A stretch of DNA of 64,000 nucleotides from Panopea generosa (lineage: Eukaryota > Mollusca > Bivalvia > Adapedonta > Hiatellidae). The position numbers were made by a program, and so were the translations under genes. The DNA lies in assembly GCA_029582155.1 (NCBI GenBank), contig CM055906.1:10845101-10909100 (forward strand), given 5' to 3'. The notes below the pieces were generated by a model, which was not told the DNA's origin, made no database searches, and saw nothing but the letters and a program-made list of their open reading frames with translations. This document shows, piece after piece, positions 36,801 to 47,100 of this stretch. Every line of letters begins with the position of its first letter. The first letter of the stretch is position 1.

Positions 36801-39800
36801 TAGTGCTATACACCATAACAATGCATAAAACATCTAGGCAACTCTGTGGTATTGCTGTTAGATGGCTGGAAGTAGTGCTATACACCATAACAATGCATAA
36901 AACATCTAGGCAACACTGTGGTATTGCTGTTAGATGGCTGGAAGTAGTGCTATACACCATAACAATGCATAAAACATCTAGGCAATGCTGTGGTATTACT
37001 GTTAGATGGCTGAAAGTAGTGCTATACACCATAACAATGCATAAAACATCTAGGCAATGCTGTGTATTGCTGTTAGATGGCTGGAAGTACTGCTATACAC
37101 CATAACAATGCATAAAACATCTAGGCAATGCTGTGTATTGCTGTTAGATGGCTGGAAGTAGTGCTTTACACCATAATAATATATATCCATAATGAGCATA
37201 CATATAGCTAGTGGTAAAGTTAATCAAATACTGGTAAACAGTCATGTATAGGTTTTAACCACAAGCAACCCAAAACAGCCTACATATGATTTGCTGTCTA
37301 ATCAGGAGTTACTGTGTTTTGTTCCTAGTCAGAACATTCCTGTTCCCACACCTATGGAATAAGAATGAAATGGTCCTTCCTATCCAGAAATTTAGCAAAA
37401 TTAATAAAGGGTTCAATAACTTCAAGGCACTCCAGATCATACCTGTGTTTCATTCATCTCGAGTTGGGATAGTTGTTGGGACAGAACTGCTGGTTTCGCT
37501 GTGTGGTAAGCTGCCTAAAATAAAATGTAAAAAAAAAATACAAGTTTAAACTTGATGGACAAATTTCAATGTATTTGGTTTGCAATAAAAAAGAATCGGT
37601 CCTATCATTTTCATTTCAAATAGAAAAGAAAATTGCATACCTCTGCATGGCCTCGTTCCTGTCAAAACAGTTATCAGTATTCCATGGGAAAGAATTTTAT
37701 ATCTGAACCTCAAATCCGTAAAAGATTTTTACATGATACATCTGTTAATCAATAACAAAATACAATATTTACTGAGCTGTTTTACATAGTTCTGTCCAGT
37801 GTCCAATATCATTAAAACATTGTTACAAATAGTATTTATGATTTAAAAAAAGCATTAATTATAGCAGACTGTAAAATATCTGATAAATACGATTTAAAGT
37901 CACCAATGATTAAAGGCTATACAATGTCCAATCAGTGGTGAAAATGACTCTAAATTACTGGAAGAAGTGAATCTATGTCTCCATAGAAAAAGAGGTTTAT
38001 AAGATAATAACTTTAATTGAGATTTGCATTAAATAAACTATCTATGCAGGATCTAAACATGCCTTGTTTGCTTCAAAATCATGTTTGTCCAGATCTAGTG
38101 TCATAATTTCATTTTTACCTGTTGTAGAAAGAACTCGAGTGTCTGCAGTACCAGCTCCAGCTCTGCACCTTCGAGACCAAGTGTCGACTGAAGTTTGTCT
38201 TCTTCATCTTCCGAAAATGTTCGCTCATCCTAAACAGAGATTAACTAACACTGTAGTGTACATCACAAATGTCAAACAGTGATGAATTGTCATCCAACCA
38301 ACTAGTACTGGATGTTGTTTTTTTTATGAATGACTCACGAGTCCTTGACCTGGACAGAGCCAGTACTGGATGTTGTTTTTAAGTGGCAATCAATTCATGA
38401 CAGGGATTGGACCCCGAGTTGTGACCTCTCGTCAGACAAATATATCGTTTATAATGAAGAAGTAAGTCTCTCTGTCTATGAGTTGGAGACAGTTAGACCT
38501 GATGGTCACACATATTGACATGTATACTACATACATAATACAATGATGGTGTGCCTTAGGCCTTTATAAATGAATTGCTAGATTATCATCCAATTTTTTC
38601 TTAAAAACAGGGAGGGGGGGGGGGTATTTTTAATTTTTAAAAATTTTGATGTTTTTTTTATTTTAGGTTTTTAATGAAAATAAAAAGGGTTGGGCGGCAT
38701 AAAATTTAGTGTTGGGGGTGGGGGGAGGAGGGGGATGGAGATGACAATCTAGCAATTAATTTATTATGGCCTTAATAACACCTTATAATTATTTAACAGT
38801 GTTTATATTTTTTTATCACCTAAACTGCAACCTAAGTCTTGGTTTCATTGTTGAAAGTTGACATGTAGGTTCACTTCCTAGCTGTGTTATACCACAATCT
38901 TAACAGTGAAACTATTATATAAATGTTCACCTGAAGAAGTGGAGAGTGTGCTCTGATGGTAGGGCATGGAACCCAAGAGAAGTACTTACTTTTTTCGTCT
39001 CTGCAATAAAGATTTATGACAGTTGTTTTTGAGAAGCCAGTTGATCCAGCATGGGATCAAACCAGTGACCCCTGGTGGAAGTAGCCAACACTCTCCAGAC
39101 TGTATTATCACCCCACAGGCATTACTCAGTTCTGGTTTGTTATGATTAACAGACAACATTATGCATGTATGTTAACTGCCTCAATACAAAAATAAACAAC
39201 TATAATGATTTTGAATGTTTTTAGAAAAAAATTTTTACTCTCAAGTGTAACTTTTGTAGTATTCTTGTCAGAACAAGTGGAAATTTGCCAGTGTCCACAT
39301 TGTTAATCAGGGTAACTGCTTTCTTTATACTGAAAAAAACAAAACATAAGGAAACAATTTATTTTTGCATTTTTTACAATTTATAAAGAATGAGTTGTTG
39401 TGATCCAGTAGATAGCAGACTTGCTTCAAAACACAGAGTCCCCACTATTCAATACCCAGGCGGTGTCACGACCACAGTTTCAAAACAGGAATTACTGGAA
39501 GCAAGTGCAGGCTGTGCAGTTTGCGCAAGCCTTAAATAGTTAAAGAAGGGAGGATAAATGTTGTGTTATTTACAACATCCTTGCTGTTGAGCTTATGTTT
39601 CAAAATAGATGAAATGCACCAACTCAATGTTAGCCTTAAATGCATAATACCACAATATACATATTACTGCATATATATGCATACTAAGAATTCTTACCTA
39701 GGGACAGTGTGACAATTGCAATGGATGGGTGCACCTTACAATACTGTACTTATGAGGGGGTCAAAAACTAGAACCAGTATAAAAATTATTAAGTTTAAAA

Positions 39801-40606
39801 ACTTACAATTCATGTTGTTATAATGATTAATTACCGTTATATTTTTCATATAGGACTTGCTTAATATTATTTGGTAGTTTAGTACAGTATCAGTATTTTC
39901 CTGATTTACACCATTTATAGCCATACTGGGGAAAAAGAATAGTCTCTAGCTATTCCCATTGCTGTGTCAGCCGCAGCCACTGTAACCAGAGAGGTCAGAG
40001 TTGAAGAGGTGAAAACTTAGTCGGATACACTTTATTATTTCTACCTTTTTATTATCCAACCTCATCTTACTGTCTATCCTTTCAATATCTTTTCTTGACC
40101 TTAAAATAGTCAAATGTAAATGCATCTTCGTATTTGTATGTATATATAGTGGTGGAGCAATCGTGTTCAGCATGGTCAAACATGTTTTCTCTGTTTATAA
40201 ACGCAAACAGTGATCAAACTAATGAAATTTAAATGGAAATCCGACTACATTGGCGCTGTCCCTGCATTTCTCATCAAGTCATATGATTAATCAAGTAAAC
40301 AGCTCTTAAATGAACGTGTATTCACGTTTACTTCTGTTATCAAACGTTTCAAACCAAATTAAACGTTTAAGCGAACTGAAAGCAGCCCTAGAATCTTGGG
40401 CTAGCAAAGATTGGCTTGTCTCAACGTCTGACATGTGACAGCTCAACTTTGTTAAAGAACAATTATCCATGTCATGAATGAAACACGTTAAGGAATAAAT
40501 CTTTAAATCTGCTTTCAGAGACACTGTTACATCTATGCTTTGATGAAAATCTACCAATTAATGTCGTTTTGTCTTACCTGGGGGTGGAAGTAAACATAAG
40601 GGCCAT
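30818..40606 (-). CDS. COMMD10: COMM domain-containing protein 10, seven coding exons
   Basis: Coding exons in transcript order: 40606-40578, 39329-39239, 38229-38119, 37514-37443, 35593-35510, 34764-34594, 30856-30818. All introns are GT-AG and phases agree, giving 198 residues against about 202 in human COMMD10. The N-terminus [20 protein letters not shown] is followed by [20 protein letters not shown] and an acidic [10 protein letters not shown]. It continues through a helical HN region with [16 protein letters not shown]. Residues 130-198 are the COMM domain ([26 protein letters not shown]), ending [12 protein letters not shown]. Known role: a subunit of the COMMD ring of the Commander complex, which works with the CCC and Retriever assemblies in endosomal recycling of membrane proteins and has been linked to NF-kB control. 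The final intron is about 3.7 kb and largely minisatellite. It is head to head with GPN2. The coding sequence looks intact. Confidence 0.93.
31310..31552 (-). mobile_element. tRNA-derived SINE (family S1), copy 1, COMMD10 last intron
   Basis: On the minus strand a tRNA-like head near 31550-31465 shows a B-box-like GAGTTCAGATCC after a CTATCAATCCAGGGGTCAC stretch. The body (CCACTGTTTTCTGGAATCAT, CCAGTACTCAAGCATACA, TAACTTTCCCACTTGAATCA on the plus strand) matches the copy at 49075-49330 in the same order and strand. The 3' end was not resolved. Confidence 0.6.
31976..34071. repeat. Minisatellite, 62 bp unit, about 34 copies, COMMD10 last intron
   Basis: The unit contains GGTTAATACCCGACATTGAC, AGATCAAGAGGCGAGTGGTA and ATGGGGTCTGTACCCCTTCT. 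Two small inverted repeats lie in each unit: GGGGT-CTGT-ACCCC and GGGT-TAAT-ACCC. The 3' third of the array uses a TTGGCCCC variant that still pairs with GGGG. The array occupies more than half of the intron between 30857 and 34593. Confidence 0.95.
35036..35230 (+). mobile_element. tRNA-derived SINE (family S2), COMMD10 intron 5
   Basis: The 5' part has a pol III A box, TGGTTCAGTGGTAGAGC, and about 30 bp later a B-box-like GGATTCGATCC, with the layout of a tRNA gene but no full cloverleaf. The body follows (TGTGACATTCTTGAGCAAAA, then GACTTTGAGCATGACTTGCC), ending in an A-rich AAATAAATAAG. A degraded relative lies at 46616-46720. Confidence 0.68.
36044..37172. repeat. Minisatellite, 72 bp unit, about 16 copies, COMMD10 intron 4
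   Basis: The unit contains ACCATTGTGGTATTGCTGTT, AGATGGCTGGAGGTAGTGCT and CCATAACAATGCATAAAACA. Because 72 is a multiple of three and the unit lacks stops in one frame per strand, frames of about 350 (+) and 329 (-) codons run through it. It lies between two confirmed COMMD10 exons (37443 and 35593). The two halves of the array carry different unit variants (CACCATTG then CACTGCTG or CAATGCTG). Confidence 0.95.
38559..38771. mobile_element. 213 bp MITE, PIF/Harbinger-like, COMMD10 intron 2
   Basis: The left end is GGCCTTTATAAATGAATTGC followed by TAGATTATCATC. The reverse complement of the right end is GGCCATAATAAATTAATTGC followed by TAGATTGTCATC. A 3 bp TTA flanks both sides (38556-38558 and 38772-38774), matching the TWA target preference of PIF/Harbinger elements. 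The interior is G-rich and A/T-rich with no coding capacity. Confidence 0.68.
38941..39115 (-). mobile_element. Possible degraded tRNA-derived SINE
   Basis: On the minus strand GGAGAGTGTTGGCTACTTCC is followed by CAGGGGTCACTGGTTTGATC, then CC, a B-box-like arrangement. No clear A box or shared body was found. Confidence 0.35.
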
Positions 40607-41113
40607 GTTTACGGTGTTACGGTATAATTGTACCTCGTTCCAAATACTCACGTTAAATGTAAGTGTTTTAATATTTCTATTAGTATTTAGCATGATATTT
40701 CATTCAATGTGAACATCTTATACTTCATTGTTATACATTCACTCTGTCGCATGTTTAAATATTACTTTTTCTATAGGACTATTTTTTCAGGGTGAAAAAT
40801 ACTTACGTACAAAGATGGCAGCGCCCAGGAAAGCGAGAAACTTAAGCCAGTCTTTCACTATTTCTAAAATTCTGACAATTATCACAAATATTTAATATGT
40901 TCTAATGTAATTTTGTAACTCATTCCATATGATTTTGTGTTACAAATACTGCTTAAGAAGGAATATATATAAGTTCAACTATATGTTATGTGTTTTCGCG
41001 GATATTAATTGACTTTCTGTTTATTTATGGGTTACTTTCAAATGATTTAATAGACTCTTGGTTTCTTGTTAATTTATATATCTACTATTCCGTCAGTAAA
41101 AATAACAAACGCC
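40607..41113. promoter_or_regulatory. Shared head-to-head promoter interval of COMMD10 (-) and GPN2 (+)
   Basis: Only 507 bp separates the two start codons. AAGATGGCAGC at 40812-40822 fits the YY1 site often found at the first bases of TATA-less housekeeping genes, so the GPN2 transcription start is probably near 40800. If so, an upstream ATG at 40815 opens a 26-codon frame ending before the GPN2 start. No TATA box was seen. Divergent housekeeping genes with this spacing usually share one promoter. Confidence 0.5.
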
Positions 41114-44100
41114 ATGTTTGGCCAGCTTGTGATTGGGCCACCAGGCTCGGGCAAGACAACATATTGTAATGGTATGACGCAGTTTCTGGCTGATTTCGGG
41201 AGAGAGGTAAGACAGTTGTCTAAAGTGACAAGCTCAGGCTTTGGAACATTGTTATTTCATTAATTTATGTTGGTATGTTCAATTTGGAATATAATCAGTC
41301 ATTATAAAGCCATATATTATAGATATATTTCTATTGTTAAATAATATATATTCTATAATGAATACATTTTTATTTGGTTAGTTCATACTTATTTTAGCTC
41401 AACTAATACAAACAAAGATCAAAGGTTATTTGCACCGAACCATTTTGCATGATCGAAACATGTTTAAACATTTAAGATTACATACAACTTACATTTAATG
41501 TACAAGAAAATCAGTTGCCTTTGAATTATGAATGATTATTTGCCAAATAATTAAACCTTTGTGTGCTATTTTATCAACATTAAGTCAGTAGATGTACATT
41601 TCCTATCCTTGTATACAAGTCCTTGGTTGTGTAAAATTTTGCAGATATGTCAGAAATCTCCAACTGTCAACTTGTACAAAGTTTTAATATGGACAGTCAT
41701 CATGTTGTGGGTGATTCAGTGTCGATTACAGCTCATGATAAGGCATTGAGAGAGTGCATTGAAAAAAATTAGCAGGTTGAGAAATAGAATGAAACTTGTG
41801 ATGCGTCACATGTGCATACAATATTATGCTGGCTGTGACATATCGCTTACTATCATCATGTGACTCCTATAACCCAATTTAATATAGAATGCAAAAAAAA
41901 TATTTTTTTAATTAGAAGCATACTGTCAGTACAAACTGTTTTTTGCTGTTTCAGGTAGCAGTGGTCAACCTGGACCCAGCTAATGATATTTTGCCATACA
42001 AGGCAGATATTGACATTTCGGACCTCATTACCATTGATGATGTGATGGACAGTCTCAAACTCGGTCCCAATGGTGGCCTAGTGTACTGCATGGAGTTTCT
42101 GGAGAAAAATATAGACTGGCTAAAAGCTGAGTTGGAGAAAGTGAAGGGAAAGTATTTATTGATAGATTGTCCTGGACAAGTGGAGTTATACACTCATAAT
42201 AACTCAGTGAGAAACATAGTGTGTGAACTAGTGAAACTGGACATCAGACTTGTGTCGGTACATCTAGTAGATTCCCACTACTGCAGGTAAAACTTCATAT
42301 AACAAATTTGACAAATTTTATGAGAACACTTCTGATGTCATTAAGAAATACAGTTTTCATAAAATAGTGGTCATTGACCGAATTAATACCTGGGCTGCAT
42401 TCAGTTTGCTGAACGACATATTCACTTTATTCTGATTTTCATTGACTCTTTGTTAGTTTGGTCACCGTTTGCATTTATAAACAGAGTAATCATGTTTAAC
42501 CATGCTGAACACAGCCCTGGATAAACATAGTATTTAAGAATTACAGTGTGTGAAGTGTTCATAAAATAATGGTCATTGACCGATTTGATACCTGGATGAA
42601 TAAACACTTTGGATGTGCAAATAGCCCACATCCATAATTATACACAGCATATTTTCATTTAAAGACCCAACATCCGATCAGACTATCGGATGTAAATTAG
42701 TACTCTGCAGGGCGTGTTTTATCAACTGGGAGTGTATAATATGGTCTAACAATAGAACAGTGATAATAGCAGACAGCAGAATGTTTGTAAAACAATGCTG
42801 AAGGTTTACATTGTAACTGATACAGGAATGTTGACTCTGGGGTCAATATCACATCCCACTTTAGCATTATGGACTACAGGGTCTTTAATTAATCATTATC
42901 AGGTAATTACTGTTTTATCAACACTATAATGTTGTTGATTGATATCAAAGTAATTATGTATATGGACATATGTGCCTAATAATTTTAAACCACAATTCAA
43001 GCATTATAATCAGTCCAACAGGTATGCCCAAAATCCCTATATCAAGTTGGTATAGCCCATTATGAATCATTTAGTACAATTTGGAGGGAAATTAAAATAC
43101 ATAGATATGTTACATGTTATGTGCTGATATTTTTGTCACTTTTAGTGACGGAAAATAAGAACTTGCAATTATATTCATACTTGGATATTATATTAATACT
43201 GGGATGTTATTGATAAAAAAGTAATTATCAACACTTTGTTGAATATATTAGGAATTAGACTTGAACTAATGTTGATGTGATTATAAATTGCAAAAGGTGT
43301 CTTTCTCAACACAATACCTCAAATCATACCCTTGGATACAAAGTTGAGTGACAGAGATTGTGTTAATAATAAACTTGAATTAATGTTGGTGTTTTATCAT
43401 GCATGTGTCAAAAACAAAATAAAAAGTGAAAAAAATCATTAAAAAAATTGGTTCCTGTTATAACAATATAATACACGGAGGGAGATAAACACTTAAACTT
43501 CATTAAAGCAGAAATCATGATGAATAAATCAGTTGTAATTAAGAATTTACTGATAATTAATTAAGAAAAAGACCAGAAATGTTTTTTGATTTGGTAATTA
43601 AGTCACTTTCAAAAGCTTTCATTTGACAAAAAACGTTTATATATATATATTCATGATATTCCTGGTGAAAGCACTATCTTTAGTTTTAATCTAAAACTAT
43701 CATTTCTGTTTCATGTGATATAATACACATGTAAAATGATTCATTCATGTAACACCATAATTTTTTTTTAATAAAGAAGAGGAACAATTGTATAATTCAA
43801 TTAAATATGGTGATATACAACTGTTGGTGATTAAGAAAAGGATAATAGAAGGAATCATTTAAAAGTTTGGTAAGTCTTGCATGATTTGTAGTTTGCATTT
43901 AACTGTTACATCTTAAATACAGCCATGTGAGCTACAGCATGCCAGTTTGTTTACAAACATTGTCACATGACAAATATTGACCCGTTTGCTCCTCCCACAA
44001 AATTCAAATTTCTCCGTAACTGATTGTCTGTTGAAAGCAATAAGTAATAAATTATTGCAGATTTTTTACTGAAATTTTCAGGAACTGTGAGTAATATTAA

Positions 44101-47100
44101 GACTATGTTGCATGACAAATTTCAAATTTTTCAATCCATGAATTTATTTTAGATTTGAAAATTACTCTCCCAGATCTGAATGTGTTTTGAAAAATAAGGG
44201 AAACCACTCCCACTGCCATAACCTCCCTTTTATACCCAGGTTGGGTCTTTAATTGATTTAGTATTTACATATTAATGGTTATAGTTTATAGATAACAGAA
44301 ATATATGCAAGTTAAAATTTAAACCTAGATGATAATTATGTTTTAAAATTAACAATTTGTTAAAGAGGATGAAAGTTATAGCGGATGCATCTGTAAGTAA
44401 TGTAAGATGGGAATTTTATTTCTGATAAATGGAGTTTATAATTAAATAAGTTAAAACTTGAAACTTACTGTGGTAATTTTAAACACAGCCAAACAGTTAA
44501 AACATTGGTATAGCAAATCAAATAGGGTTGTGATTTAAACTTCTGACCGTATGTAATTTTTTTTATAGATTTCCCAATTTAACCACACATCAAATGAACA
44601 GGAGTATGTGAAGTTGTGATAAAGCATTGTTCATTAATCAATTTAGATAAACTTTAATACCAGAAGAAGATTTCAAACCAATAATTGATGGAGGGAAGCT
44701 GGAAATAGGTGAACACATCTCATGTGCAGATAGCTGTGCAAAAAATGACAGCTACCTGCACACTATTCAAATACAACTGACTTTTGTCAAACTGTGTTTT
44801 TTTGTCTTGATTAGTATAGTGGTGGAGGAAGACCTCAGATCCTTATAAATTAATCTGAGTAGAACCAATGTCCTTTTACAAGTAACTGATTATGTTTCTG
44901 ACATGGAAAATTGGACCAAGCTGGGCTAGAACTCAACCCCAGCAGTAATCTTGAGTGATTTTGTGACAGTGCCTTAGATCACTTTGTTACAGAGATTCCC
45001 AGGTATAAAACTGGTTATTGCTTTCCTCTAAATTTCCATAAAATATTCATGTAAACAGTGAAATATTATCATTTTTCAATTTCAGTGATGCATCCAAGTT
45101 TATATCTGTGCTGCTTACCTCCCTTTCCTCCATGCTGCAAATAGAGCTTCCCCACGTGAACATTCTATCAAAGGCAGATCTAATTCAGAAACATGGCAAA
45201 CTAGCATACAATCTGGACTTCTATACGGAAGTGCTTGACCTCTCATATATTATGGAGCAGTTCAAGGTAAACTTTGATGTACACATACTCATATGTATAT
45301 GTACAGTCAAACCTGTGTTAGTAGTTACCTCTATTATGCAACCACTTGTCTTAAACAGACACATTTTAAACTAGTATTTGCCGTTTTTATAATTTAAGTT
45401 AAGCTGTATTAATTAAGCAGTCACCTGCCCTAATGGGTCATTTTTGCTCTTTCCCTTGAGAGGCTGCCTGAGACTGGATAGACTGTATTCAGAATATTCT
45501 GTCCTTCAATTCATCATGGATAAGATTCACATGCATATTTATTACCGATAAAACAGAAATAAAGCTTGAGTTTTTGTTTGGGTATGTGGTTTCTATACAC
45601 AGGTTGTTGGCTTGATTACGGGCCGTTACTTCCAAAATGATAGCTTTTAGCTATACTGGTCAAAGGCCAGAAGGGTTAATACAATGGTGTAATGTCCATT
45701 ATTATTGATTACCTCCAAAAGTAGCAGGTTACCTATACTCCTGTTTCTCATATATATAAATTAAGATTACAGCCTTTACTTAAAATAGTTAAAAACCTTA
45801 AAAAAATCTTTAAAAAAAACACTCCAAAACTCTTAATTGGAGATGATCACTAAATTCATATTTGTACAAAACAAGGGGCTAGTAGGTACAAAACAAGGGG
45901 CTAGTATGTACAAAACAAGGGGCTAGTATTGATAAGGGACTTAACATTGGCATACAGTGGGGAACTTGAAAATACTTGTCCATTCCCCAATATTATCATT
46001 CTGTTTGAGATCTGAAGCATTGCCTAGTCATCGAAAATTAGATTTGTTCCAATAAACAGGATTAAATTTTCATCAGTTTAATTAGTTATTAATTTAACTT
46101 TGATTGTGGAATCAGATAATATACACTTAAAAGGTATTTATTAGGTCACTTAAGACTTTGTTGTTTCACACACTAATTAATTTTGTCCTGTTCTACATAT
46201 AGAGATGTGCACTTCTGGAACACTGAAAACATATTGCCAATGGTTCTAAAAGTGTCTTGTTTCCATAGATTGTCCTCTGTTAGTCCAAATATGTTGGAAA
46301 AGTATTGGGTTGACCAGGTTGGTTTCTCACAAGTTTAGACACTCCTTCATTTATGACAATTCTACCCATTTGTAGCAGTGTATATCTTTAAACTGTTCGT
46401 CCAACAGTATCCAATGTCATCCAAACTTGGCAGAAATCATGAAAATGTTCCAATGATCTTGTATACATGTACAAAGAAATATGACCATTTGAAGCATTTC
46501 CAACAAAAATAATGACCAACCAATTTACACAGTTCTAATTTCTTGGGCACAAGAATCTGGCTACCGTCACTAAGGGGAGGTAATTGAGAGACCTTTATAA
46601 TAAACTGTGTCAGCATTGACCTGTATATCCAGTGGTAGAACGTCAGAACCAGGATCATGGAATCATTGGTTCAATCCTCCTCCACTGCTTTGTGTAATGT
46701 TCTTGTTTGTCAAAATTGTCATGGTGTAAAATTAATAGTATAAAATATATATTATACAATGTATACATATTCAATTCTTTTCCTAAATGCTTAGATCAAG
46801 TGAACTTATGAAGTACATGTGAGCAATACCCAGCATTTCATCTCAATTGCAATGGTTGCTTGGAGTGTTTGGGAAAACTACCCAATATGGATGCCATTAA
46901 ATACCATGAACAGCAATCATTTGCTAGGATATCTGCTCTTTGTATAAATAAAAGAAATTTATTGTGCAAAATCCTACCTGAAGTGCGACCTATTACAAAA
47001 TTAAGATGTGTTCAATACCAAAAAGTCACATGTGTTTGATCACCCAGAAAATGTTTTTGTGTTGTTTTGGTCATTTCTTTTCACAATGTGAAATATGAAA

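Noticed and set aside
36053-37105. 350-codon plus-strand frame with [20 protein letters not shown]-like repeats and its 329-codon minus-strand mirror
   Set aside because: Both come from a 72 bp tandem array inside a COMMD10 intron; simultaneous openness on both strands is explained by unit length divisible by three.
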